A DNA stretch of 64,000 nt from Aeromicrobium phragmitis (GCF_003674095.1 NZ_RDBF01000001.1:372001-436000), one strand, 5' to 3'. Counted from the first letter of the stretch, positions 52,803-61,091 are shown. The notes: generated by a model not told the origin, from the sequence alone. Made by a program: numbers and translations.

Positions 52803-52862
52803 ACCCTAGGCCGCGTCGGCACGCGATGCGAAGCGTACGATTCCACTGAGCGAAAATGATCG
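52803..52862. promoter_or_regulatory. Divergent control region of pcaH and the iclR-type gene
   Basis: Within 77 bp lie the minus-strand -10 box TAGGGT (52803-52808) for pcaH and, nearer the IclR gene, an imperfect IclR-like inverted repeat in which TTCC and GAAA arms flank ACTGAGC. CGATT and AATGATCG arms extend it. The repeat is weak and only suggestive; the IclR regulator encoded at 52873 is the obvious candidate to bind it. Confidence 0.4.
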
Positions 52863-52872
52863 AGGAGGCGTC

Positions 52873-53628
52873 ATGGCGGGTAACACCTCACGTCCGGGCG
52901 TCAGCGTCACCTCGCGCGTGCTCGCGATCCTCGCCGCTTTCGACGAGCGCCACCGCCGCCTGACGCTGAGCGAGCTGGCCCGCCGGGCCGACCTCCCGAT
53001 CCCGACGGCCCACCGGCTCGCGAACGAGCTGGTGGCCGGCGGTGCGCTCACCCGTCGTCCGCAGGGTGACTATGTGGTGGGGCGACTGCTGTGGGACGTG
53101 GGGCTCCTCGCTCCCGTCGAGGCGGACCTGCGACGCGTCGCCGAGCCGATCCTTCACGACGTTCACGCCACCACCCGCGCGACCGTGCATCTCGCGGTCC
53201 GCGATGGCGATCACGTGCTGTATCTCGAGCGCATGCGCGGCAGGGCGTCGGTGCCGGTCATGAGCACCATCGGCTCGACCCTGCCGATGCATTCGACCGG
53301 AGTCGGCAAGGTCCTGCTCGCGCATGCACCGCCTGACGTGCGGGAGCGCGTGGCGGCGCGGCTCACCCGGGTGACCCCCTATACGGTCACGCAGCCGCCG
53401 ATCCTCGCCGAGCAGCTGGAGCGGGTGCGCAGGGACGGGTACGCCACGACGAGCGAGGAGATGACGCTCGGCGCCGCCTCCCTCGCCGTCCCGGTGGTGC
53501 GCGACGACGAGGTGGTGGTGGCGGCGATCGGTGTGGTGGTGGCGAGCCTGCGTCGCGACCGTGCCCGGCTGCTGGCCGCGCTCCAGGTCGCGGCTCGGGG
53601 CATCAGCCGCCAGCTCTCCGAGCGCTGA
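52873..53628 (+). CDS. IclR-family transcriptional regulator
   Basis: 251 residues. RVLAILAAFDERHRRLTLSE, LARRADLPIPTAHRLANEL is the winged helix; ATTRATVHLAVRDGDHVLYL and PMHSTGVGKVLLAHAPPDVR belong to the ligand domain. It is divergent from pcaH and is distinct from PcaR, so it probably regulates pcaHGBL or the linked shikimate genes in response to an aromatic acid. The ribosome site is GAGGAGG. It converges on the MHS transporter gene with a 4-nt gap. Confidence 0.87.
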   Translation: MAGNTSRPGVSVTSRVLAILAAFDERHRRLTLSELARRADLPIPTAHRLANELVAGGALTRRPQGDYVVGRLLWDVGLLAPVEADLRRVAEPILHDVHATTRATVHLAVRDGDHVLYLERMRGRASVPVMSTIGSTLPMHSTGVGKVLLAHAPPDVRERVAARLTRVTPYTVTQPPILAEQLERVRRDGYATTSEEMTLGAASLAVPVVRDDEVVVAAIGVVVASLRRDRARLLAALQVAARGISRQLSER

Positions 53629-53632
53629 ACGC

Positions 53633-54964
53633 TCAGACGCCGAGCCGCGCGTCCTTGACCGGCGTCCCGAGTCGTTCGGTCGGCACGGACTTGGTCTCGC
53701 GCGCGGTGAGCGCGGCGAACGAGGCGATCGCACAGATCACCGCGGTGAATCCCGCGATGACGACCCAACCGCCGTCGCGCACGCCGCCCAACGCGGTCAC
53801 GATCGACGGCGCGAATCCGGCCATGAGGAAGCCGAGCTGCGTTCCGATCGCCATGCCCGAGAAGCGGACCTTGGCGCTGAACATCTCACCGTAGAACGAC
53901 GGCCAGACGGCGTTGGCCGCAGCGTAGCCGCAGGAGAAGGTCGCGATCGCGAGAGCGAACACCAGCAGCTCGCTGTCGCCGGCCATCGACCGCATGTAGA
54001 ACGGCATGAGCACCGCGCTCGAGACGGCACCGTAGACGAAGACGGGCTTGCGTCCGATCCGGTCGGCGAGCATGCCGAACAGCGGCTGGGTCAGGAGCGC
54101 CCCGATGTTGGCCGCGACGACGAGCCACAAGGTGATCGACTCGCGGAGACCGACCTCGGCACCGTAGGCGATGGCGAGATTGCCGAAGACGGTCGACACG
54201 GCGGCGATGAAGGCGCAGGCGACGACGCGCGCGACGTCCCAACCGTGCGTGCGGAAGAGCTCGACGAACGGGATCTTGGCGACGTCGCCCTGCGCCTTGG
54301 CCTTGGCGAACGTCGGCGGCTCGTGCAGCGACCGACGGATGAAGTAGGCGACGACGACAACCACGGCGCTGAGCCAGAATGGCAGGCGCCAGCCCCAGCT
54401 GAACTTGATGTCGTCGGGCAGCGCCACGACGGGGATGAAGATGAGCGCGGCCAGGATCTGACCGCCCTGGGTGCCCGTGAGGGTCCACGAGGTGTAGAAG
54501 GAGCGACGATCATCGGGAGCATGCTCGAGGGTCAGCGAGCTCGCGCCGGCCTGCTCGCCGGCCGCGGACAGCCCTTGCATCAATCGGCAGAGCACCAGCA
54601 GTGCGGGCGCGAACCAACCGATCTGCTCGAAGCTGGGCAGGCAACCGATGATGAAGGTCGACAAACCCATGAGCAGCAACGTGAACATGAGGACCCGCTG
54701 GCGGCCGACCCGGTCACCGAAGTGACCCAAGATGACCGCACCGAACGGACGCGCGACGTAGGCGAAGCCGAAAGTCGCGAAGCTCATGACGAGCGATGCC
54801 TGGTTGTCGCTCGGGAAGAACACGGTGGGGAAGATCAACGCGGCGGCGGAGCCGAAGATGAAGAAGTCGTAGTACTCGACGGCGCTTCCCATGAAGCTGG
54901 CGGCTGCCGCCCGGACCGGGGTTTTGGTGGTCTTCAGTGCCGCGTCGGGACGGGATGTGTCCAT
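53633..54964 (-). CDS. MHS-family MFS transporter (shikimate/quinate type)
   Basis: 443 residues with 12 membrane helices. The N-terminus FMGSAVEYYDFFIFGSAAAL is the metabolite:H+ symporter signature, FGDRVGRQRVLMFTLLLMG is the loop 2-3 motif, and LCRLMQGLSAAGEQAGASSL follows. MHS proteins import organic acids with protons; ShiA (shikimate) and alpha-ketoglutarate permease belong here. It lies 26 nt downstream of aroE on the same strand, so it is the likely quinate/shikimate importer. Confidence 0.88.
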   Translation of the reverse strand: MDTSRPDAALKTTKTPVRAAAASFMGSAVEYYDFFIFGSAAALIFPTVFFPSDNQASLVMSFATFGFAYVARPFGAVILGHFGDRVGRQRVLMFTLLLMGLSTFIIGCLPSFEQIGWFAPALLVLCRLMQGLSAAGEQAGASSLTLEHAPDDRRSFYTSWTLTGTQGGQILAALIFIPVVALPDDIKFSWGWRLPFWLSAVVVVVAYFIRRSLHEPPTFAKAKAQGDVAKIPFVELFRTHGWDVARVVACAFIAAVSTVFGNLAIAYGAEVGLRESITLWLVVAANIGALLTQPLFGMLADRIGRKPVFVYGAVSSAVLMPFYMRSMAGDSELLVFALAIATFSCGYAAANAVWPSFYGEMFSAKVRFSGMAIGTQLGFLMAGFAPSIVTALGGVRDGGWVVIAGFTAVICAIASFAALTARETKSVPTERLGTPVKDARLGV

Positions 54965-54990
54965 GGGTGGTTCTCCTGATCGCTGAGTGC

Positions 54991-55866
54991 TCAGGCCTCG
55001 TCGTCGGCGACGAGGGTGCGGAAGTGGCGGCTCATCCGATCGACGTCGGGGTCGATGCCGGTGATGAGCCGGAAGGCGTCGACGGCTTGGTGGACGGCCA
55101 TGTGGCCGCCGTCGAGCGTGCGGCAGCCGGCCGCGCGGGCGGCCTGCAGGAGGGCAGTGTCCAGCGGTCGGTAGACGATGTCGGCGACCCAGAGCCGCGG
55201 ATGCAGTAGCACGGCGTCGAACGGCAGACCCGGATGGTCCGCCATGCCGGTCGGCGTGCAGTGGACGACGCCGGTGGCCGTGGCCAGCAGCGCCGAGAGC
55301 TCGTCATGAGGGGCCGACTCCACGTGCGTCGCCGCGTGCCGTTCAGCCAGCTCGGTGGCGAGCGCGGCGGCGCGAGTCTGATCGACGTCGACCACGGCCA
55401 GGCGTTCGGTTCCCAGCCGGGCGAGTGCATCGGCGACCGCCGCGCCGGCGCCGCCGGCACCGAGCATCACGACCTGCGCGAGTGAAGCGCCGGGCAGGGC
55501 GGTGCGCACCGACGTCTCGAACGCTGTGGTGTCGGTGTTGTGTCCCGTGGTGCGGCCGTCGGGCTCGAAGAGCACGGTGTTCACAGCCCCCAGGGCGGCA
55601 GCGGCCGGCGAGAGGGTGTCGAGGTGCTCGATGACGAGCTGTTTGCACGGATGCGTGACGTTGAGCGCGTCGAGACCGAACACCCGCGCCTGACGCAGGA
55701 GGTCACCGATCGCCGTGGCGGGCAGGTCGTGCTCCAGCAGGTCGATCGGCCGGTATACGTAATCGAGCCCCAGTGCTGCGGCCTCGGCCATGTGCAGCGG
55801 CGGGGTGAGCGACGGACGGACCCCGTTGCCGATGAGGCCGACGAGGTAAGGGGAACGGGACGACAT
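54991..55866 (-). CDS. aroE: Shikimate/quinate dehydrogenase
   Basis: 291 residues. SPYLVGLIGNGVRPSLTPPL holds the substrate Ser/Thr region, FGLDALNVTHPCKQLVIEHL has the catalytic Lys, and VMLGAGGAGAAVADALARLG is the NAD-binding loop. VVDVDQ at the end of the second strand (Asp) favours NAD over NADP, as in quinate/shikimate dehydrogenases of catabolic type (QsuD). It oxidises shikimate and/or quinate. The ATG at 55866 has an AGGAGAAGG ribosome site and a TetR operator just upstream. Confidence 0.9.
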   Translation of the reverse strand: MSSRSPYLVGLIGNGVRPSLTPPLHMAEAAALGLDYVYRPIDLLEHDLPATAIGDLLRQARVFGLDALNVTHPCKQLVIEHLDTLSPAAAALGAVNTVLFEPDGRTTGHNTDTTAFETSVRTALPGASLAQVVMLGAGGAGAAVADALARLGTERLAVVDVDQTRAAALATELAERHAATHVESAPHDELSALLATATGVVHCTPTGMADHPGLPFDAVLLHPRLWVADIVYRPLDTALLQAARAAGCRTLDGGHMAVHQAVDAFRLITGIDPDVDRMSRHFRTLVADDEA

Positions 55867-55880
55867 CCTTCTCCTGGGCT

Positions 55881-55900
55881 AATGTACTAACCGGTACGTA
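55881..55900 (-). promoter_or_regulatory. TetR operator upstream of aroE
   Basis: AATGTAC (55881-55887), a 6-nt spacer and GTACGTA (55894-55900) repeat the operator at 56645-56664 with two changed bases in the second arm. The minus-strand -10 box TACATT (55881-55886) lies in the arm nearest aroE, so binding would repress aroE and the MHS transporter. Confidence 0.7.
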
Positions 55901-55955
55901 CGTGAAGTGAATCACAGGCCCGCCCTGGGGCTCTCACGGGGGTCGGCTCAGGCGC

Positions 55956-56591
55956 TCAGCGGTCGCGAAGCCAGGAGACGACGACGTCGCCAATGAGCGA
56001 GCGCAGGTGCGCGCGGCTCTCGGGGGCATGCAGGTCGCGGGAGAACAGGTAGCCGAACGTGTACTGGTTGGCGACCTGGAACACGCAGTAGGCGCTGATG
56101 ATGAGGTGGACGTCGAAGGCGTCGACGTCGTCGCGGAAGACGCCCTCGGAGCGCCCGCGCTCGAGGATCTCGTCGAGCAGTGACATGGCCGGCTGGCCGA
56201 GATCCCGCAGGCTCTGCAGGCGCTGGATGTGCTCGCCACGGTGGATGTTCTCGATCGACACGAGGCGGATGAAGGCCTGGTGCTCCAGGTGGTGGTCGTA
56301 GGTGAGTTCGGCGAGTCGGCGCATCGCCTCCGCGGGGCCCAGCTCACCCACGTCGATACCGCGCTCGGCCTCGCGGATGCCGCGGTACGCCTCTTCCAAC
56401 ACGGCGCGGTACAGCTGTTCCTTGCCGCCGAAGTAGTAATAGATCATGCGTTTGGTGGTGCTGGTGCGCTCAGCGATCTCATCGACGCGAGCGCCCGAAT
56501 AGCCCGACTCGGCGAACACCTCGGTGGCGACCGCCAGCAGCTCGGAACGCGTCCGCTCGGCATCGCGCTGACGGATCGGCTGGTCGCTCAC
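55956..56591 (-). CDS. TetR-family regulator of quinate/shikimate genes
   Basis: 211 residues. LLAVATEVFAESGYSGARVD then EIAERTSTTKRMIYYYFGGK is the helix-turn-helix; ERGRSEGVFRDDVDAFDVHL and VANQYTFGYLFSRDL are in the ligand domain. Its gene lies between aroE and qsuB and both promoters contain one AATGTAC-N6-GTACATT-type site, which makes it the probable repressor of this pathway. GTG 56591 has a TAGGGT box 7 nt upstream; an earlier GTG at 56600 is possible. The known Corynebacterium qsu regulator is of a different family, so this is a different design. Confidence 0.85.
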   Translation of the reverse strand: MSDQPIRQRDAERTRSELLAVATEVFAESGYSGARVDEIAERTSTTKRMIYYYFGGKEQLYRAVLEEAYRGIREAERGIDVGELGPAEAMRRLAELTYDHHLEHQAFIRLVSIENIHRGEHIQRLQSLRDLGQPAMSLLDEILERGRSEGVFRDDVDAFDVHLIISAYCVFQVANQYTFGYLFSRDLHAPESRAHLRSLIGDVVVSWLRDR

Positions 56592-56644
56592 ACGCGCCAC
56601 CCTAGCGGGAGCGTGGCCCCCGTCACCCACCCGCGGACCCGAAC

Positions 56645-56664
56645 AATGTACTTTTTGGTACATT
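56645..56664 (+). promoter_or_regulatory. TetR operator upstream of the dehydroshikimate dehydratase gene
   Basis: AATGTAC (56645-56651) and GTACATT (56658-56664) form a perfect inverted repeat with a 6-nt TTTTTG spacer. TACATT (56659-56664) is also the -10 box that ends 6 nt before the ATG at 56671, so no leader or ribosome site exists. The same site (two changes) precedes aroE. Confidence 0.8.
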
Positions 56665-56670
56665 CGCCGC

Positions 56671-58458
56671 ATGCGTACCGCGATCGCCACCGTCTGTCTG
56701 TCGGGAGGGCTCGTCGAGAAGTTGCACGCCTGCGCGGCGGCCGGCTTCGACGGAGTAGAGATCATGGACGCCGACTTGGTGGCCGCCTACGAATCGCCCG
56801 AGGAAATCCGGGCCCTGTGCGACCGACTGGGACTGACCATCGACCTGTTCCAGCCGTTCCGGGACTTCGAAGGGGTCGACGAGGCCACGTTCGCCGACAA
56901 CCTGCGCCGGGCCGAGGCGAAGTTCGACGTGATGGAGCGGCTCGGGGCCGACACCGTGCTCGTGTGCAGCAACGTCGCCACAGCGACGATCGGCGACGAC
57001 GAGGTGGCTGCCCGTCAGCTCGGGGAGTTGGCCGACCGGGCCGCCGACCGGGGTCTCCGGATCGCATACGAGGCCCTCGCGTGGGGCCGGTTCGTCGACG
57101 ACTACCGCCACGCCTGGCGCATCGTCGAACTCGCCGACCGCCCCAACCTGGGCACCTGCCTCGACAGCTTCCACATCCTCTCCCGGGGTCACGATCCCGC
57201 CGCGATCGAGCAGATCCCCGGTGACAAGATCTTCTTCCTGCAACTCGCCGACGCCCCCGCCCTCGACATGGACGTGCTCTCCTGGAGCCGCCACCACCGC
57301 CTGTTCCCCGGCGAGGGCAGCTTCGATCTGACCACCTTCCTCGGACACGTCCTGCGCGCCGGATACACCGGTCCGCTCTCGCTCGAGGTCTTCAACGACA
57401 CCTTCCGTCAGACCGACGTCGTGCGCACCGCGGGCCATGCGCGCCGCTCGCTCACCTGGCTGGCCGACCGCACCGCCGAAGCGGCCGGGTGGAGTACCGA
57501 TCGCCTCGCCGCAGCCGCGGCTCCCCTCGCGGTGGACTTCGTCGAGGTCAAGGGCGAGGACCTTGCCGAGCTCGAGGAGATGCTGGACCGGATCGGCTTC
57601 ACGTTCCGCGGCCGGCACCGGAGCAAGCCGGTGCGCCTATGGTCCGCAGGCGAGGCGCGCATCGTCCTCAACGAGCAGGCTCGCCACGCCGCTCCGCAGC
57701 TCGCCGCCATTGGGGTGCGCGTCGACGATGCAGCAGACGCCGCCGACCGGGCTGCAGCGCTCGGAGCCCCCCGGGTGTTCCGGCGAACCTACGCCGGGGA
57801 GCAGGAGTTGCGCGCCGTCGCGGCGCCCGACGGCACCGAGGTGTACTGGAACGACCAGCCTGCCGAGTCGTCGTGGGTGACCGAGTTCGATGGCGGCGAA
57901 CCCGATCAGCCGTTCTCCGGTTCGGTCGACCACATCAATCTCGCCCAGCCGTGGCAGGACTTCGATGAGGCCGTGCTCTTCTACAGCAGCGTGCTCGGCC
58001 TCGCCGCCGAGTCCTCGATGGATGTGCCCGGCCCCAGCGGCCTCGTCCGTAGCCAGGTGATGCGGACCGACGACGGGGCGCTGCGCATCCCGCTCAACCT
58101 CGCCCCGCCCACAGCGCCGGTGCCGGCTCAGCACGTCGCGGTGCGCTGCGAGGACGTCATCACCGTCGCTCGCCACGCCCGCGAGCGCGGGCTGCTGTTC
58201 CTGCCGATCCCGGACAACTACTACGACGACCTCGCCGCCCGGTTCGGCCTGGACGCGGCGACGCTCGAGGTGCTGCGCGAGCTCGACCTGCTGTACGACC
58301 GGGATGCCGACGGCGAGTTCGTGCACTTCTACACGCCGATCGTGGGCGGGGTGTTCCTCGAGATCGTCGAGCGCCGGGGCGGTTACGACGGCTACGGAGC
58401 GCCGAACGCCCCGGTCCGGCTCGCCGCGCAGCGCGGGAACGGTACGGTGACCGCGTGA
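56671..58458 (+). CDS. qsuB: 3-dehydroshikimate dehydratase with HPPD-like C-terminal domain
   Basis: 595 residues, two domains. The N-terminal ~280 residues are an AP-endonuclease-type TIM barrel ([55 protein letters not shown]) that converts 3-dehydroshikimate to protocatechuate. Residues ~290-595 are a vicinal-oxygen-chelate domain like 4-hydroxyphenylpyruvate dioxygenase, with a plausible His-His-Glu triad (VDHINLAQ about 420, AQHVAV about 487, VFLEIVER about 561). The layout equals QsuB of Corynebacterium glutamicum (618 residues); the role of the second domain is not settled. It overlaps aroQ by 4 nt (GTGA). Confidence 0.9.
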   Translation: MRTAIATVCLSGGLVEKLHACAAAGFDGVEIMDADLVAAYESPEEIRALCDRLGLTIDLFQPFRDFEGVDEATFADNLRRAEAKFDVMERLGADTVLVCSNVATATIGDDEVAARQLGELADRAADRGLRIAYEALAWGRFVDDYRHAWRIVELADRPNLGTCLDSFHILSRGHDPAAIEQIPGDKIFFLQLADAPALDMDVLSWSRHHRLFPGEGSFDLTTFLGHVLRAGYTGPLSLEVFNDTFRQTDVVRTAGHARRSLTWLADRTAEAAGWSTDRLAAAAAPLAVDFVEVKGEDLAELEEMLDRIGFTFRGRHRSKPVRLWSAGEARIVLNEQARHAAPQLAAIGVRVDDAADAADRAAALGAPRVFRRTYAGEQELRAVAAPDGTEVYWNDQPAESSWVTEFDGGEPDQPFSGSVDHINLAQPWQDFDEAVLFYSSVLGLAAESSMDVPGPSGLVRSQVMRTDDGALRIPLNLAPPTAPVPAQHVAVRCEDVITVARHARERGLLFLPIPDNYYDDLAARFGLDAATLEVLRELDLLYDRDADGEFVHFYTPIVGGVFLEIVERRGGYDGYGAPNAPVRLAAQRGNGTVTA

Positions 58459-58889
58459 AGCGTCTCCTTCTCCTCAACGGCCCCAATCTCAACCTGCTCG
58501 GCACGCGGGAGCCGGCGATCTACGGTCACGAGACCCTCGACGACGTCGTGGCGCTCGTGACGAACACCGCGGCCGAGCTCGGATTCGAGGTGCGAGCGGT
58601 GCAGAGCAATCACGAGGGCGCGCTGATCGACGCGATCCACGAGGCGCGCACCGACTGCGCCGGCATCATCCTCAATCCGGGTGGCCTCACCCACACGTCG
58701 ATCGCACTGCGCGATGCGCTCACCGGTGTGCAGCTGCCCGTGGCCGAGGTGCACCTGACGAACGTGCACGCGCGCGAGGAGTTCCGGCACCACTCGTACA
58801 TCTCCCCGATCGCCAGCTGCACCATCGTGGGCGCCGGTGTTCAGGGCTACGAGTTTGCCGTGCGCCGGCTGGCTCGGCTCGCCGGCTGA
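58455..58889 (+). CDS. aroQ: Type II 3-dehydroquinate dehydratase
   Basis: 144 residues, the usual size of the dodecameric type II enzyme. [20 protein letters not shown] opens it, [16 protein letters not shown] has the conserved [23 protein letters not shown] and [20 protein letters not shown] complete the active site. It interconverts 3-dehydroquinate and 3-dehydroshikimate, here running in the catabolic direction (QsuC role). It is translationally coupled to qsuB by a GTGA overlap. Confidence 0.95.
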   Translation: MKRLLLLNGPNLNLLGTREPAIYGHETLDDVVALVTNTAAELGFEVRAVQSNHEGALIDAIHEARTDCAGIILNPGGLTHTSIALRDALTGVQLPVAEVHLTNVHAREEFRHHSYISPIASCTIVGAGVQGYEFAVRRLARLAG

Positions 58890-58901
58890 CGGCGGCCGGC
58901 G

Positions 58902-59435
58902 TCAGCCCTGGTCGACCTCGGAGAGGTCGATCGTCGGAACGCACACCGTGGTCTCCTGGGACGCGGGGATCTCGGTGGGCGCGTCACCGCGCAGATCCTG
59001 ATAGTTCGGGCCGAGGAGGATCGTCACACCGTCGTCGAGGGTGATGTCGGGTTCGGCGAACTGCACCTCGCCGTTGAACTGCTGAGCGACCAGCTGGACC
59101 GTCGGGTCGTCCTGTCCGTTGGTCAGGATCGTGACGTTGTCGACCGGAATCTCGCTCGCACTGTTGCCGATGCGGCCGCCCAGGAATCCCTTGCCCTCAA
59201 GGTTGATCCGGACCCGGTTCGCGAGGCCCGCTGCTTCGCTGGCGTTGAAGATGTTGACGGTCACCATGCTGCTCTGCACGGGCTCACCGGCGGGGATGAC
59301 CTGGGTCTCGCAGGTCTCGCTCTCCTCCACGCCGGTGTCCGCGGACGCGAACAGCAGGTTCACGCCGATGGCGGTGGCGCCGACGAAGGTGAGCCCGGCC
59401 GCGCCGAGGAAGAGCTTCTCGCGCACCGAACTCAT
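58902..59435 (-). CDS. LytR_C domain protein, membrane-anchored
   Basis: 177 residues. One N-terminal membrane helix (KLFLGAAGLTFVGATAIGVN) is followed by an extracellular LytR C-terminal domain (VTVNIFNASEAAGLANRVRI, FLGGRIGNSASEI, DNVTILTNGQDDPTVQLVAQ). This domain occurs in cell-envelope proteins next to LytR-CpsA-Psr enzymes but its activity is unknown. The ATG at 59435 overlaps the upstream gene's stop by 4 nt. SRP RNA lies further upstream on the same strand. Confidence 0.82.
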   Translation of the reverse strand: MSSVREKLFLGAAGLTFVGATAIGVNLLFASADTGVEESETCETQVIPAGEPVQSSMVTVNIFNASEAAGLANRVRINLEGKGFLGGRIGNSASEIPVDNVTILTNGQDDPTVQLVAQQFNGEVQFAEPDITLDDGVTILLGPNYQDLRGDAPTEIPASQETTVCVPTIDLSEVDQG

Positions 59436-59737
59436 GACTTCCTTCCCCCGATGGAGTAGACGCGAGCGTGCAGCATCGTGCGCTGCTGGAGCGCCGCGCG
59501 CAGCGCTCGGTGGAGGCCGTCCTCGAGGAACAGTTCGCCGCGCCAGCTGACGACGTGCGCGAACAGGTCGCCGAAGTAGGTGGAGTCGTCGTCGAGGAGC
59601 GTCGCGAGGTCGAGCTCCTTCTTAGTGGTGGTGAGATCGTCGAGGCGCACCTGGGTCGGCGAGATCTGCGCCCAGTCGTCCTGAGTCAGGCCGTGGTCCG
59701 GATAGGGTCGACCGTCCCCCACGCGTCGAAAGATCAC
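59432..59737 (-). CDS. Conserved actinobacterial protein (VapB-antitoxin-like label)
   Basis: 101 residues with a conserved sequence, VGDGRPYPDHGLTQDDWAQI, LDLATLLDDDSTYFGDLFAH and RGELFLEDGLHRALRAALQQ. This family is often annotated as a VapB-type antitoxin in actinobacteria, but no PIN toxin lies beside it, so the label is doubtful. The steady linkage to a LytR_C gene argues for a housekeeping role. GTG 59737 has a TAGACT box 7 nt upstream (leaderless-type). Confidence 0.7.
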   Translation of the reverse strand: MIFRRVGDGRPYPDHGLTQDDWAQISPTQVRLDDLTTTKKELDLATLLDDDSTYFGDLFAHVVSWRGELFLEDGLHRALRAALQQRTMLHARVYSIGGRKS

Positions 59738-59872
59738 GCAGTTCAGTCTAGGGCGTGCGCCACACTCCTCCCGCACCCGTCGCCCCGCGGTCGACCGGGA
59801 GAACCCGCGACACTGGTGCCACTGGGAGATCTGCACTGAGAGGCGGTCCGGAAACTCCCGGGAACGAAAGGA

Positions 59873-59956
59873 CCCCTCGCGTACCCGGCAGGGACCACTG
59901 ACCCTTGCTGCATTCCTGCCCTGGGGGAGTTGGGTGATGTACCGCCACGCGAGGGG
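59873..59956 (-). ncRNA. ffs: Signal recognition particle RNA, small bacterial type
   Basis: Read on the minus strand, the ends CCCCTCGCGT and ACGCGAGGGG pair perfectly, closing an 84-nt hairpin. The apex contains CCAGGGCAGGAATGCAGCAA, which has the conserved SRP helix-8 features: an AGG strand opposite AGCA flanking a short G-C stem with a GGAA-type loop. This is the Ffh-binding site. The exact ends may extend by a few bases. A TATGAT -10 box lies 9 nt upstream. Confidence 0.9.
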
Positions 59957-59965
59957 CTGATCCCC

Positions 59966-59971
59966 ATCATA
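59966..59971 (-). promoter_or_regulatory. -10 box of the SRP RNA
   Basis: TATGAT on the minus strand, ending 9 nt before the closing stem of the SRP RNA, is the best -10 hexamer in the region. A -35 of usual spacing is poor, so expression may depend on an extended or activator-aided promoter. Confidence 0.6.
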
Positions 59972-60042
59972 CGGGCTCGGCCACACCGAGTGGAGCGGGG
60001 CCGATTCCCCCGCTCCTGGGTCCGCCCGGTACGCTCGTCCGC

Positions 60043-60127
60043 GGAGGATTCGCATAGTGGCCTAGTGCGCTCGCTTGGAAAGCGGGTTGGGTTAACGCCC
60101 TCAGGGGTTCGAATCCCCTATCCTCCG
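60043..60127 (+). tRNA. tRNA-Ser (anticodon GGA)
   Basis: The acceptor stem GGAGGAT (60043-60049) pairs with ATCCTCC (60120-60126). Anticodon stem CTCGC/GCGGG encloses the loop TTGGAAA, giving anticodon GGA for UCC/UCU serine codons. A long variable arm and the T-arm AGGGG-TTCGAAT-CCCCT are present. The discriminator is G at 60127; CCA is not encoded. The 3' end of the acceptor stem is the start of the 31-nt repeat described separately. Confidence 0.95.
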
Positions 60128-60152
60128 CTGCCACGCAAGGAGCCAGGACGAC
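60122..60152. repeat. 31-nt direct repeat, first copy (tRNA 3' end)
   Basis: Identical to 60209-60239. It begins inside the acceptor stem (CCTCC) of the tRNA-Ser gene and runs into the following terminator. The terminator hairpin, CCAG-ACGAC (from 60143) against GTCGTGCTGG (to 60177), follows with a T-rich tail. Confidence 0.9.
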
Positions 60153-60208
60153 GCTCGCGAATCGAGAGTCGTGCTGGTTTCTTCGTTTCGAGTAGCAGAG
60201 GAGGCCTG

Positions 60209-60239
60209 CCTCCGCTGCCACGCAAGGAGCCAGGACGAC
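60209..60239. repeat. 31-nt direct repeat, second copy
   Basis: An exact second copy of 60122-60152, 87 nt downstream, that includes the last six bases of the tRNA sequence although no tRNA gene is here. A second hairpin, AGCCAG (60228-60233) with CTGGCT (60261-60266), follows; its sequence has diverged from the first terminator. The spacing suggests an old tandem duplication or recombination at the tRNA 3' end. Confidence 0.9.
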
Positions 60240-60322
60240 CGCCGTGAAATCGAGGTCTCGCTGGCTTCGTCGTTTTCGCGGTTCGGGATGCCCGGTCGGG
60301 ATGCTGCCCCTATCGTCGTCTC

Positions 60323-60985
60323 GTGCCCTCTCCCGACGACACCACCGTGGCTGAGCCGCCCCTGGAGACGATCGGGTTCGGTCCGCTGACCATCCAGTTC
60401 GATGAGCGCGTCCTGCGACCGCGGCCCTGGACCGCATTGCAGTCGCGGTGGGCCGCGGAGCTGCTGGCCGTCGTCCCCGACGGTCCGGTCCTCGAGCTGT
60501 GTAGCGGCGCCGGCCACATCGGCCTGCTGGCCGCGCACGAGAGCGATCGCGATCTCGTCCTGGTCGACGCCGATCCCGTCGCTTGCCATCACGCACGCGA
60601 GAACGTGCGCAACTCCCTGCGCGCGAGCTACACGGAGGTGCGGTGCGCCCCGCTCGAGACCGCCATCCACGACGACGAGCGGTTCGCGCTCGTGGTCGCC
60701 GACCCCCCGTGGGTCGAAAGCGCGCGCACCGCCGACTATCCCGAGGACCCGCTGACCGCCATCGACGGCGGAGACGACGGACTGAGCCTCGCCCGCGCCT
60801 GTCTTCGCGTCGCCGGAGCGCATCTGGTGGTCGGCGGCTCTCTCGTCCTGCAAGTCGGCACGGTGGCCCAGGCCGAGGCGCTGAGCGAGTGGCTGCCCAC
60901 GCAACCGGAGCTGGATCTCGATCCCGTCGAGGTCAGGGATGTGGCGGGCTCGGGCACGCTGATTTGCCTGGAACGATGCGAATGA
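60323..60985 (+). CDS. Class I SAM-dependent methyltransferase, small-molecule or protein type
   Basis: 220 residues. VLELCSGAGHIGLLAAHESD is motif I, VLVDADPVACHHARENVRNS the acidic second strand, and VVADPPWVESARTADYPEDP the D-P-P-W active-site motif, a variant of N-P-P-Y used by amino-group methyltransferases. A following GDDGLSLARACLRVAGAHLV supports kinship with HemK/RlmG-type enzymes. The target is unknown. GTG 60323 follows a TATCGT box by 6 nt. Confidence 0.8.
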   Translation: MPSPDDTTVAEPPLETIGFGPLTIQFDERVLRPRPWTALQSRWAAELLAVVPDGPVLELCSGAGHIGLLAAHESDRDLVLVDADPVACHHARENVRNSLRASYTEVRCAPLETAIHDDERFALVVADPPWVESARTADYPEDPLTAIDGGDDGLSLARACLRVAGAHLVVGGSLVLQVGTVAQAEALSEWLPTQPELDLDPVEVRDVAGSGTLICLERCE

Positions 60986-61091
60986 TTCGTGTGGTACAGA
61001 TTTCTTAAGTATCCGGAGAATCTCGTAACCTTTCGGCGTCCTCGTCGTTGAACCGCACGACAGACTTCGCTCGACACGGTAAAGGCATCCC

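Noticed and set aside
59432-59737. A VapBC toxin-antitoxin module
   Set aside because: Only the antitoxin-like label fits; the neighbour is a LytR_C protein and no PIN-domain toxin exists. A conserved housekeeping pair is more likely.
59738-59872. Additional RNA gene upstream of the VapB-like gene
   Set aside because: Beyond the -10 box for the 59737 start and the tail of the SRP RNA transcript, no conserved structure is apparent.
60043-60320. Prophage or integrative island at tRNA-Ser(GGA)
   Set aside because: No integrase, phage or transfer gene is present and the repeated 31 nt encloses only 56 bases of non-coding DNA.
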